A stretch of 64,000 nt of DNA from Gammaproteobacteria bacterium (GTDB taxonomy: Bacteria > Pseudomonadota > Gammaproteobacteria > Pseudomonadales > Cellvibrionaceae): assembly GCA_004172865.1 (NCBI GenBank), contig SEBV01000017.1, positions 1 through 64,000 on the forward strand. Reading direction: 5' to 3'. The notes below the pieces were generated by a model. The model saw only the letters and a program-made list of their open reading frames with translations. It was not told the DNA's origin and did no database searches. Below, piece after piece: positions 1 through 7,515 of this stretch; within the stretch, counting starts at the first letter, position 1, and every line of letters starts with the position of its first letter. The position numbers were made by a program, and so were the translations under genes.

Positions 1-413
1 AGATCCGCCAGCAAATCATGGGCAATTTTTGCCATACGGATTTCGGTATAACGCATTGCTGCTGCGCGGTCGCCATCGACCGAACCGAAGTTACCCTGAC
101 CATCTACCAACATGTAGCGTAGGGAGAACGGCTGCGCCATACGAACGATAGTGTCGTACACAGCGGTATCACCGTGCGGGTGATATTTACCGATTACGTC
201 ACCGACCACACGGGCAGACTTTTTGTAGGGCTTATTCCAATCGTTATTCAGCTCGCTCATAGCGAACAAAACGCGGCGATGTACGGGCTTCAAGCCATCG
301 CGTACATCTGGGAGTGCACGTCCTACGATTACGCTCATAGCGTAGTCAAGGTAGGATTGCTTCATTTCGTCTTCGATACTTACCGGTGAAATTTCTTTTG
401 CGAATTCGACCAT
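1..413 (-). CDS. gyrA: DNA gyrase subunit A, N-terminal part (runs off the window)
   Basis: This is the first 137 codons of gyrase subunit A, which with GyrB introduces negative supercoils; the rest lies before base 1. The reading frame starts [18 protein letters not shown] and contains the region around the catalytic tyrosine, [10 protein letters not shown], with Tyr at residue 122 exactly as in E. coli. The quinolone-resistance region reads [10 protein letters not shown], so residue 83 is Thr and residue 87 is Asp. The ATG at 413 is preceded by an AAGGAAAG ribosome-binding site. Thr83 is the normal residue in Pseudomonas GyrA, so it is not evidence of resistance on its own. Confidence 0.97.
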   Translation of the reverse strand, partial: MVEFAKEISPVSIEDEMKQSYLDYAMSVIVGRALPDVRDGLKPVHRRVLFAMSELNNDWNKPYKKSARVVGDVIGKYHPHGDTAVYDTIVRMAQPFSLRYMLVDGQGNFGSVDGDRAAAMRYTEIRMAKIAHDLLAD

Positions 414-985
414 GGGAATACAGCTTTCCTTTTTAATAAGGCTTTGGTTATTAAGTCTTGATTAGTGACTGCTGGTTAACGCAAGTGGCTGAAAAAAGCG
501 AAGTTTTTACACTTTTCTACCTGCCAAAATAAAGGCCGCAATACTACCACAAGAGAGCGTAATTAGGCACTGTTTGCTGCACCCAAAATATACCCCTAAC
601 CGAAGCCCTAAAACTGGCTTAAAACCACCCCAAAACGCTCCCAAATTGTTTAGGTGTATCAACTGATTTCACCTCCACAAAACATCTGATCACCCCTTAT
701 AACTTTTTATATGCGAACTGTTAGACATTCTCAAAAAAGTGTCGCCAAAATTTTGGCTTGCGGCAAAAGCTTACCGTTTAAACACCTAAAAATTGCCGCC
801 TTTCCGGCGCAACTTTTCTTCAATAACTTTCATTAAATCACTTAAGCATTTGATTTATGTACACTTTATTTTTTAAAACGAAATGGCATAGATTTAGCTA
901 AACAGCTCTTATAAGGACAATTTTTATTCAGTCCAAGTTTACAGTTGGCTACTGAGCCCTAGCATCTAACCAGGTATAAAAAATT
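414..985. other. Divergent intergenic region between gyrA and a diguanylate cyclase gene
   Basis: This 572-base AT-rich region separates two divergent genes and should hold both promoters. I see a good ribosome-binding site for gyrA near 427-434 and a perfect 14-base palindrome at 744-757. I could not pick a -35/-10 pair for either gene with confidence. No convincing small gene or RNA was recognised. Confidence 0.6.
744..757. repeat. Perfect 14-base palindrome GCCAAAATTTTGGC
   Basis: The sequence GCCAAAATTTTGGC is its own reverse complement. It lies about 230 bases before the diguanylate cyclase start and about 330 bases before gyrA. It could be a binding site for a dimeric regulator, but no regulator is identified and such a palindrome can occur by chance. 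Confidence 0.4.
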
Positions 986-1900
986 ATGCGTGACATGACA
1001 ATGTTAACCGGTACTCAAGCGCTCCCTCTTGGATATAGCGCGCCGCTCACGCCCGAACAAGAAATTGAAGCCAGAGCCAAACTGATTCAAGCCTTGCAGA
1101 TGTCGCTGGAGCCTAACGATGTGCTCGCGATTTTCTTTAAACATTTGCAGGCCATAATTCCCATGGGCGGAATTCAGTTTCGATTTGCGAACAATAAAGA
1201 CATCACCAAATTGGGCCGCGATGCACTTCATCATTGTGATTACCGAGTCACAACTGATGAAGGCTATCTGGGTGAATTGATTTTCAACCGCAGCAAGCGC
1301 TTTATTGAAAGCGAACTCATCACGTTGGAAATACTGCTTGGCGCCCTCGTTTACCCCCTGCGCAATGCGTTGCGTTATCAGGCAGCTATGCAATTGGCGT
1401 TGATCGACCCACTAACTCGTTTAGGTAACCGCGCAGCCTTGGACAACGCGCTGCGTCGCGAACTGCAGCTCGCTGAACGTCATCATTACGAATTGTCACT
1501 TCTGATGATTGATGTGGATCATTTCAAACGCATTAACGACCAGCATGGCCATGCGCGTGGCGATGAAGTACTGCAAGAAATTGCGCGCACCATCGAAAAC
1601 GTTTGCCGCGAAACTGACATTAGCTTCCGTTACGGCGGTGAAGAATTTGTTGTGATATTACGTACACATGATGCTGGCGCTCGCATTATGGCGGAACGTT
1701 TACGCAAAGAAATTAGCAGTATTACACTTGGGCAAAATGGCAATACGATAAAACCTACCGTGAGTATTGGCATTAGTACTCGCGGACCAGGCCACAAAGA
1801 ACATATCAATGATTTGTTTGAACGCGCGGATAAAGCACTTTATCTGGCAAAAAGCGCTGGCAGAAATTGCGTGCGGGATTTGAACGATGCGATAGTTTAA
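986..1900 (+). CDS. Diguanylate cyclase (GGDEF domain protein)
   Basis: This 304-residue soluble protein is predicted to make cyclic di-GMP from two GTP. Residues 1-135 form an N-terminal region of unclear fold, possibly a degenerate sensory domain. Residues 136-300 are a GGDEF domain: DPLTRLGNR at 141-149, the metal/nucleotide motif MIDVDHFKRIND at 174-185, and the active-site GGEEF at 217-221. An RETD motif at 208-211, five residues before GGEEF, matches the product-inhibition I-site RxxD. No transmembrane segment is visible. It stands alone, divergent from gyrA, and ends at a shared terminator. The start may instead be the in-frame ATG at 995 or 1001. Confidence 0.9.
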   Translation: MRDMTMLTGTQALPLGYSAPLTPEQEIEARAKLIQALQMSLEPNDVLAIFFKHLQAIIPMGGIQFRFANNKDITKLGRDALHHCDYRVTTDEGYLGELIFNRSKRFIESELITLEILLGALVYPLRNALRYQAAMQLALIDPLTRLGNRAALDNALRRELQLAERHHYELSLLMIDVDHFKRINDQHGHARGDEVLQEIARTIENVCRETDISFRYGGEEFVVILRTHDAGARIMAERLRKEISSITLGQNGNTIKPTVSIGISTRGPGHKEHINDLFERADKALYLAKSAGRNCVRDLNDAIV

Positions 1901-1960
1901 TTCGACAGTATAGATTCAACGATAAACTCATCGAACTTGAACAACACCAAACATAAAAAA

Positions 1961-1985
1961 AGCCGCATTTACATGCGGCTTTTTT
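1961..1985. terminator. Bidirectional intrinsic terminator
   Basis: Arms AGCCGCAT (1961-1968) and ATGCGGCT (1973-1980) form a perfect 8-base stem with a 4-base loop. A-run before and T-run after make it usable in both directions, between the converging diguanylate cyclase and rluB. Confidence 0.85.
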
Positions 1986-2013
1986 GTTTGTGCGTTAACA
2001 CATTTTTTGAGAT

Positions 2014-3222
2014 CTACTCAGGCTTGGGTTTACGCGGAACAGGCTTGGCGCGACGCGGCGGAGCGGAAGCTGCACGCAATTTATTTTCATGCCTTGCGCG
2101 CTGACTTTTTTCATCGCGCGACGGCGGCATTACTTTAGTGTGCGTGTCTTTATCGAACCCGGCGGTTAAACATAAATCGGCAATTTCATTTTCACTCAAC
2201 TCAGTCCATTGACCAACACGAACGTGAGAAGGAATAAAAATATTTGCATAACGCACGCGTTTTAAGCGGCTAACCTTTACGCCTTGCGATTCCCACAAAC
2301 GACGCACTTCGCGATTGCGACCTTCCATAACCACACAATAGAACCAACGATTTCGCGATTCACCCGCGCCGTCAACGATGTCGGTAAAACGTGCAACGCC
2401 GTCATCCAACACAACGCCTTCTAATAAAGCGCGTTTCATTTCGTCATCCACATTGCCTTGAATACGCACAAGGTATTCGCGATCAATAACAGATGACGGA
2501 TGCATTAATTTATTGGCCAATTCACCATCGTTGGTGAATAACAATAAACCGCTGGTATTAAAGTCCAGGCGGCCAATTGAAATCCAGCGTTCACCTTTTA
2601 GATGCGGCAAGCCGTCATAAACGGTACGACGACCTTCCGGGTCTGAACGTGAACAAATTTCACCTTCAGGTTTGTTGTATAAAATAACGCGACGACGAGT
2701 TGCTTCTGTGCGCAAAAGCACACGCTTTCCATCGACAAAAATTTTGTCTTCGGATGTTACGCGGTCGCCCAGTTTTGCAACGCGGTCATTAACTTTAACT
2801 TGACCAGCCTCGATAGCTCGCTCCATTTCACGGCGCGAACCGATACCCGCACGAGCTAAAACTTTTTGCAATTTCTCATCAGCGGCGTCAACTGCCTCGC
2901 CCTCTTCAGACACTATCGCGTGATTTAACTTGGCAGTTTTTTTATCACCGAATTTTTCAGCGCGCGCTTCGCGCTCGATTAATTCAGGTTTTCTTTTGGA
3001 TGAATGTTTAGCTTTGAATTCAGCCGAAAAATTATCAGCTGCTTTTTTACGTGATGCTTTTTCAGTAGCTGCCGCAAAATATTCGGCAATCGCTGGCTTC
3101 ACAGCCTTGGCAGGTTTGTCACGATTCGCACCGGCAGAATTGCTGTTACCAGCTTTTTTTGCCTTTGAATCGTCACCTTTTGATGTGCCATCAAAAGTTG
3201 GGTGGTTATTTTTCTTCACCAT
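2014..3222 (-). CDS. rluB: 23S rRNA pseudouridine synthase RluB
   Basis: RluB-type enzyme of the RsuA/RluB/E/F group; E. coli RluB converts U2605 of 23S rRNA to pseudouridine. An S4 RNA-binding domain covers about residues 116-165 (EKLQKVLARAGIGSRREMER). The catalytic motif GRLDFNTSGLLL places the nucleophile at Asp220. The first ~115 residues are a Lys/Ala/Ser-rich, low-complexity extension, and the C-terminal 30 residues are also basic and Pro-rich (PPRRAKPVPRKPKPE). It lies 30 bases downstream of scpB on the same strand, the usual scpA-scpB-rluB order, and is probably co-transcribed. Confidence 0.93.
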   Translation of the reverse strand: MVKKNNHPTFDGTSKGDDSKAKKAGNSNSAGANRDKPAKAVKPAIAEYFAAATEKASRKKAADNFSAEFKAKHSSKRKPELIEREARAEKFGDKKTAKLNHAIVSEEGEAVDAADEKLQKVLARAGIGSRREMERAIEAGQVKVNDRVAKLGDRVTSEDKIFVDGKRVLLRTEATRRRVILYNKPEGEICSRSDPEGRRTVYDGLPHLKGERWISIGRLDFNTSGLLLFTNDGELANKLMHPSSVIDREYLVRIQGNVDDEMKRALLEGVVLDDGVARFTDIVDGAGESRNRWFYCVVMEGRNREVRRLWESQGVKVSRLKRVRYANIFIPSHVRVGQWTELSENEIADLCLTAGFDKDTHTKVMPPSRDEKSQRARHENKLRAASAPPRRAKPVPRKPKPE

Positions 3223-3252
3223 ATAGTGTTACAACATCAAGCGATCAAACGC

Positions 3253-4200
3253 TTAAACGTTGTTATTTTCCTCATGTGTATTTTCATCTACATCTTGTGC
3301 GTTATCGGCACTCGATTCTGCATTCGTTTCTATACCTGCTTGCGGCGAAACATCTTCATCAACATCGACACGGCTATCGTCATCGGCATCAACAAAAGCT
3401 TCTTCACCATCAACAAATTCTTCTAGCTCAGCCTCAACTGATTCATCGGCAATAATCACTGCTGGCGCATCAGGAATAACTTCATCGTCTTTTTCGCCAA
3501 TGCCTTCTTCATCACCTAGATTAAGCACATTATTCATCTCATCCAAATCGCGAATTTCGCTGAGCGATGGTAAATCTTCCAGATTTTTTAAATTGAAATA
3601 ATCCAGGAATTGACGCGTTGTTGCGTATAAAGAAGGACGACCAGGAACATCGCGATGCCCCACTACTTTTACCCAATCGCGCTCCATTAACGTTTTCATA
3701 ATGTGCGAGCTAACGGCAACACCGCGAATCTCTTCAATATCGCCACGGGTAATCGGTTGACGATACGCAATCAACGATAGCGTTTCTAATAAAGCGCGTG
3801 AATATTTTTGCGGTTTTTCATCCCACATGCGATTAACCCAAGGCGCTAACTCTTCACGCACTTGAAAACGCCATCCCGAAGCAACTTCTTTTAATTCAAA
3901 ACCGCGTGCGTCGTTGTCGGCTTGGATATCTTGCAACGCGGCAAGTATTTCATCTTTTGCCGGCGCGACTTCTTCATCAAACAATTCTAAAATTCGCGCA
4001 ACGGTGATTGGTTGTGCTGCCGCCAAAATTGCACCTTCGACAATTTTGCGCAACATAGCTTTATCGACTGGTTGCTGAGTAACAGCAACGGTAGCAGGCT
4101 CGCCAGCCTCTTCTTTCAAATCAGCCGCGCTTGCTAAATCTTCTACACCAATTTCTTCGGGTTCGAGATTTTCTTCTGTTATTAGGTTTTCGTCTGTCAT
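3253..4200 (-). CDS. scpB: Segregation and condensation protein B
   Basis: ScpB forms the SMC-kleisin complex with ScpA, which compacts and helps segregate the chromosome. The core with two winged-helix domains is at about residues 48-215, with IVEGAILAAAQPITVARILELF at its start (first 20 residues IVEGAILAAAQPITVARILE) and SLIAYRQPITRGDIEEIRGV in the middle. After the core comes a very acidic tail of about 100 residues rich in Asp, Glu and Ala. The start ATG overlaps the stop of scpA by 4 bases (ATGA), indicating translational coupling. 315 residues is longer than the usual ScpB because of the tail. Confidence 0.93.
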   Translation of the reverse strand: MTDENLITEENLEPEEIGVEDLASAADLKEEAGEPATVAVTQQPVDKAMLRKIVEGAILAAAQPITVARILELFDEEVAPAKDEILAALQDIQADNDARGFELKEVASGWRFQVREELAPWVNRMWDEKPQKYSRALLETLSLIAYRQPITRGDIEEIRGVAVSSHIMKTLMERDWVKVVGHRDVPGRPSLYATTRQFLDYFNLKNLEDLPSLSEIRDLDEMNNVLNLGDEEGIGEKDDEVIPDAPAVIIADESVEAELEEFVDGEEAFVDADDDSRVDVDEDVSPQAGIETNAESSADNAQDVDENTHEENNNV

Positions 4201-5156
4201 TGCATTCTTGCTTTTACGTGGATAGGGCCAAAAGAGTCGCTTTGCACAATTTCAACCAGCGATTCTTTAATCAATTCCATAACGGCTAAAAAGGTAACCA
4301 CTACACCCAAACGCCCCTCTTCCACTTTAAATAAACTCACAAAAGGAACGAAATGGTTGTGTGCGAGGCGATCCAAAACTTGCGCCATACGCTCGCGGGT
4401 AGAAAGTTTTTCTTTAGACACGTGATGACTTTCAAACATATCTGCACGGCGTAATACTTCAGACAATGCCAGCAGTAATTCTTGCAATTCAACATCTGGA
4501 TCAGGCCGTGTAAGGCTGCGATCCGGCGCTTGCGCAGAAGCCTGATAAAGATCGCGCCCGATACGTGGCAAAGCGTTGATATCTTCTGCTGCTTGCTTGA
4601 AGCGCTCATATTCTTGCAAACGACGAATCAGCGATGCACGCGGATCATCTTCTTCCTCAGCTTCTTCGCTGGACCGCGGCAAGAGCATGCGTGATTTAAT
4701 TTCCGCCAGCATAGCCGCCATCACCAAATATTCAGCGGCTAGCTCGAACTGACTGGAATCCATCAAGTCGACATATGCCATGTACTGGGTGGTAATTTCG
4801 GAAACATTGATGTCCAAAATATCGATATTTTGGCGGCGAATCAGATAGAGCAGTAAATCCAATGGACCTTCAAAAGCTTCAAGGAAAACCTCAAGCGCGT
4901 CCGGCGGAATATATAAGTCTTGTGGTAACTGGGTATAGGCCTTGCCGTGAACCATGGCAAACGGCATTTCACCCTGGGTTGGGCGGGAACTCTGCTCGGC
5001 AGTTGCCTCGGCTTTTTCGGGCGTAGGTTCAGCGTCGTCAGGCACAGATTCTGCGGGCGTTGCGGCATCGTCTACGGGCGTTAAAGGCTCCGCAACAAGC
5101 GCAAAATCGTGGTTTTCTTCACTGGATGAATTCACTGCATAACCCGGTATCAACAT
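4197..5156 (-). CDS. scpA: Segregation and condensation protein A (kleisin)
   Basis: ScpA is the kleisin that bridges SMC heads and binds ScpB. The family signature FEGPLDLLLYLIRRQNIDIL lies at about residues 94-113, followed by the helical region TTQYMAYVDLMDSSQFELAA. The first ~75 residues are a low-complexity acidic/Pro/Ala extension that standard ScpA proteins lack. The C-terminal winged helix ends near VTFLAVMELIKESLVEIVQ. First gene of the scpA-scpB-rluB set. No strong ribosome-binding site precedes the ATG at 5156, so the exact start is uncertain. Confidence 0.93.
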   Translation of the reverse strand: MLIPGYAVNSSSEENHDFALVAEPLTPVDDAATPAESVPDDAEPTPEKAEATAEQSSRPTQGEMPFAMVHGKAYTQLPQDLYIPPDALEVFLEAFEGPLDLLLYLIRRQNIDILDINVSEITTQYMAYVDLMDSSQFELAAEYLVMAAMLAEIKSRMLLPRSSEEAEEEDDPRASLIRRLQEYERFKQAAEDINALPRIGRDLYQASAQAPDRSLTRPDPDVELQELLLALSEVLRRADMFESHHVSKEKLSTRERMAQVLDRLAHNHFVPFVSLFKVEEGRLGVVVTFLAVMELIKESLVEIVQSDSFGPIHVKARMQ

Positions 5157-5188
5157 TTCTGGCGAGCCTGGCTCGCGGTAGGTCGGGC

Positions 5189-5217
5189 ATTATAGCCATA
5201 AGCACCGCACAGAGCCA
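5189..5217 (-). promoter_or_regulatory. Possible promoter of scpA-scpB-rluB
   Basis: A perfect TATAAT -10 hexamer lies on the minus strand at 5189-5194, about 33 bases before the scpA start. The -35 position (TGGCTC or ATGGCT) is a weak match to TTGACA. Inference from consensus only. Confidence 0.4.
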
Positions 5218-5299
5218 TTAACAATTAGGCAAGCCTTTGATACCGGCAATTTACTCCTTGTTGCGATCCTTTTATTACCTGATTCTTATTGCCCAGGCT

Positions 5300-6076
5300 T
5301 TATTGCACAGACTCACCGTCACGCAGGGTCAACACTTCATAACCATCAGCAGTTACCGCGATGGTGTGCTCCCATTGGGCGGAAAGCTTTTTATCGCGAG
5401 TCACCACAGTCCAACCATCGTTTTTTAATTTCACTTTCGCCTCACCTTGGTTGAGCATGGGCTCAATAGTAAAGGTCATGCCTTCGCGCAGCACTAACCC
5501 GGTACCTAGTCTGCCGTGATGGAGTATTTGCGGAGCTTCGTGCATTTCGCGGCCAATGCCGTGGCCGCAATATTCGCGTACTACCGAATAACCATTTGCA
5601 CTGGCGTATTGTTGGATGGCAAAACCAATATCACCCACGGTCGCACCGGGTTTTACGACACTAATACCTTTCCACATAGCGGCGTAAGTTTTTTCTACCA
5701 GACGTGTTGCCAGGGGGCTGACTTCACCAATCATATACATCTTGCTGGAATCGGCGATAAAGCCATCTTTTTCAAGCGTGATATCCACATTAATAATATC
5801 GCCCGATTTTAAAAAATGGCTTACGGAAGGCATACCGTGGCAAACGACATCATTAACGGATGTGTTGAGCGAATAAGGAAAATCATATTGGCCTTTGCTG
5901 GCTGGCCGCGCTTTTAAGGTGTTAACGATAAAGCCATCCACCAGATTATTAATGTCCATGGTCGAGACGCCTGCGACTACCAATGGATCAAGATAATTAA
6001 ACACCGATGCCAGCAGCCGGCCAGATTTACGCATGAGCTCCAGATCACCACTACTCTTTAATATGACCTCATCCAT
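5300..6076 (-). CDS. map: Type I methionine aminopeptidase (accessory copy by context)
   Basis: Removes the initiator methionine from new proteins. All five metal ligands of the MetAP fold are present: Asp98 (NVDIT), Asp109 (IADSSK), His172 (CGHGIGREMHE), Glu205 (TIEPM) and Glu236 (QWEHTIAV). The substrate-binding His80 (VVCHGMPS) is also there, so the enzyme looks active. Its 258 residues fit bacterial type Ia without an N-terminal extension. It is not in the usual rpsB/glnD neighbourhood; it overlaps by 8 bases the end of a ParD-like ribbon-helix-helix gene, in the position of the toxin of a type II module. It is probably a second MetAP; the housekeeping copy would lie outside the window. 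Confidence 0.93.
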   Translation of the reverse strand: MDEVILKSSGDLELMRKSGRLLASVFNYLDPLVVAGVSTMDINNLVDGFIVNTLKARPASKGQYDFPYSLNTSVNDVVCHGMPSVSHFLKSGDIINVDITLEKDGFIADSSKMYMIGEVSPLATRLVEKTYAAMWKGISVVKPGATVGDIGFAIQQYASANGYSVVREYCGHGIGREMHEAPQILHHGRLGTGLVLREGMTFTIEPMLNQGEAKVKLKNDGWTVVTRDKKLSAQWEHTIAVTADGYEVLTLRDGESVQ

Positions 6077-6284
6077 TGCTAACTTTACTCAATGCAGGCA
6101 TTTCGACGGCGGCAAGGCGCAGCTGCTCGCGCAGTAATTCGCTATAGGTCAGCGTCGGGCTCATCTCGGCGAGCATCCCCATTTTTATCCAATATTCTGC
6201 CTGTGAATTAATAGAACGAACCATTGCAGCGCTAGCTTTGCGGATTTCTTCATGCAGCTCATCACTGATTTTTACAATACCCAT
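6069..6284 (-). CDS. ParD-like ribbon-helix-helix protein
   Basis: Small protein of 71 residues matching the ParD-like antitoxin family by its N-terminus, MGIVKISDELHEEIRKASAA, a typical beta-strand plus helix of ribbon-helix-helix DNA-binding proteins. The middle, RSINSQAEYWIKMGMLAE, resembles the second helix seen in antitoxins of this type. The ATG at 6284 has a GAGG site 5 bases before it and is preferred to the GTG at 6290. The end overlaps map by 8 bases. It is likely a dimeric autorepressor acting on the palindrome just upstream. Whether it controls or neutralises the MetAP is not known. Confidence 0.8.
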   Translation of the reverse strand: MGIVKISDELHEEIRKASAAMVRSINSQAEYWIKMGMLAEMSPTLTYSELLREQLRLAAVEMPALSKVSNG

Positions 6285-6293
6285 ACTCACCTC

Positions 6294-6323
6294 AATATAC
6301 GAAACGTATACGTATCGTATATT
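6294..6323. promoter_or_regulatory. Near-perfect 28-30 base palindrome, likely operator of the ParD-like/map operon
   Basis: The 28 bases 6295-6322 equal their reverse complement except for one symmetric pair of positions, and the outer pair 6294/6323 also matches. The core repeats CGTAT units (ACGTATACGTAT). It lies 11 bases upstream of the ParD-like ATG. Ribbon-helix-helix antitoxins typically bind such repeats to repress their own operon; binding here is inferred. Confidence 0.7.
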
Positions 6324-6442
6324 TTGAGTTGGTAGATTGCAAGTTTGGATTTAGCGCTATTGCATCCTGATCACTCACAAGTAGAATGCGCGCACTTTAT
6401 ATCGGGTCAATTAAAAGTTGACCCTCGCCTTAGGAAAACATC

Positions 6443-6781
6443 ATGAGCGCTTTACCACCCTGCCCTATCTGCAACTCTGAATTCACTTACGAAGACGGCA
6501 GCCTCTACATTTGCCCGGAATGCGCCCATGAATGGTCGGTAAGCGAAGCAACTAGCGGTGAATCCACAAAAATATTTAAAGATGCGAACGGCAACATCTT
6601 GCAAGATGGCGATACGGTAACTGTGATTAAAGATTTAAAAGTTAAAGGTACATCGTCATCCGTAAAAGTCGGCACCAAGGTAAAAAATATTCGCTTGGTC
6701 GATGGCGATCACGATATTGATTGCAAAATTGAAGGCTTTGGTGCGATGAAATTGAAGTCGGAGTTTGTGAAGAAGGTTTAA
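6443..6781 (+). CDS. yjdM: YjdM/PhnA-type zinc-ribbon protein
   Basis: 112-residue protein with a zinc ribbon at the N-terminus: Cys7-x2-Cys10 and Cys24-x2-Cys27. The remaining ~75 residues form the PhnA-type beta-barrel-like domain ([20 protein letters not shown], later [20 protein letters not shown]). The family was once named alkylphosphonate protein PhnA, but the E. coli homologue YjdM has no proven role in phosphonate breakdown. Monocistronic, with its own terminator right after the stop. Confidence 0.9.
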   Translation: MSALPPCPICNSEFTYEDGSLYICPECAHEWSVSEATSGESTKIFKDANGNILQDGDTVTVIKDLKVKGTSSSVKVGTKVKNIRLVDGDHDIDCKIEGFGAMKLKSEFVKKV

Positions 6782-6805
6782 ATAAATTTTCTTTGCCAAA
6801 AAAAA

Positions 6806-6828
6806 AGCCAGCAACAATGCTGGCTTTT
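6806..6828. terminator. Bidirectional intrinsic terminator
   Basis: AGCCAGCA (6806-6813) pairs with TGCTGGCT (6818-6825) across a 4-base loop, flanked by A and T runs. It separates converging yjdM and the YciO-type gene. Confidence 0.85.
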
Positions 6829-6851
6829 ATTTCAAAACAAAAAGAAATTGA

Positions 6852-7472
6852 TCACTCAAACGGAGAAAAATCTCCCTTCCCCTGACGAATTAATTCAGGC
6901 GAATCTCCCGTCAAATCAATCACGGTAGTTGGGTCTAATCCGCAATAACCGCCATCAATAATTAGGTCCACATGATGCTCAAGTGGAGCGCGCATATCGT
7001 AAGGGTCCGTCATTGGATATTCCTCGCCCGGCATTAGCAAACTACTCGTCATAATCGGCTCGGCCAATTCTGCAAGCAGTGCTAATGCGATTGGATTATC
7101 CGGAACGCGTAAACCAATGGTTTTACGTTTGGGATGAAGCAAACGGCGCGGAACTTCTGCGGTCGCCTCCAAAATAAAAGTGTAAGCACCGGGCGTGTGA
7201 TTTTTAATAAGACGATAAACAGAATTATCGACGCGCGCGTAAGTTGCGAGTTCGGAAAGGTCGCGACACATCAACGTAAAATTATGATTTTTATCAAGCT
7301 TGCGCATAGTACGAATACGATCAAGCGCATCTTTATCGCCAATGTGACAACCGAGTGCATAAGCAGAATCGGTTGGGTAAACCACCACTCCGCCTTTGCG
7401 AATAATATCTGCCGCTTGCGCAATTAAACGCTGCTGGGGATTTTCGGGATGAATTTGAAAAAACTGAGCCAT
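6852..7472 (-). CDS. yciO: YciO, Sua5/YrdC/YciO-family protein
   Basis: 206-residue protein of the Sua5/YrdC/YciO fold, related to the enzymes that make threonylcarbamoyl-AMP for tRNA t6A. The fold markers are VVVYPTDSAYALGCHIGDKDA near residues 29-48 (quoted here as VVVYPTDSAYALGCHIGDKD), the KLDKNHNFTLMCRDLSELA stretch, and RKTIGLRVPDNPIALALLAE. The opening MAQFFQIHPENPQQRLI is characteristic of the YciO branch, whose physiological role is less clear than that of YrdC/TsaC. It follows trpH by 43 bases and is likely co-transcribed. Confidence 0.88.
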   Translation of the reverse strand: MAQFFQIHPENPQQRLIAQAADIIRKGGVVVYPTDSAYALGCHIGDKDALDRIRTMRKLDKNHNFTLMCRDLSELATYARVDNSVYRLIKNHTPGAYTFILEATAEVPRRLLHPKRKTIGLRVPDNPIALALLAELAEPIMTSSLLMPGEEYPMTDPYDMRAPLEHHVDLIIDGGYCGLDPTTVIDLTGDSPELIRQGKGDFSPFE

Positions 7473-7515
7473 CTACATAATTCCTTCATCAAACAAAAAA
7501 CTAAATAAAATAAAT

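Noticed and set aside
3260-3601. Ser-rich 113-codon frame on the plus strand
   Set aside because: It is the mirror of the acidic Asp/Glu codons in the ScpB tail; such shadows are expected from GAA/GAT-rich genes.
5237-5428. 63-codon plus-strand frame between scpA and map
   Set aside because: It overlaps the 3' end of map on the other strand and has no ribosome-binding site or recognisable features.
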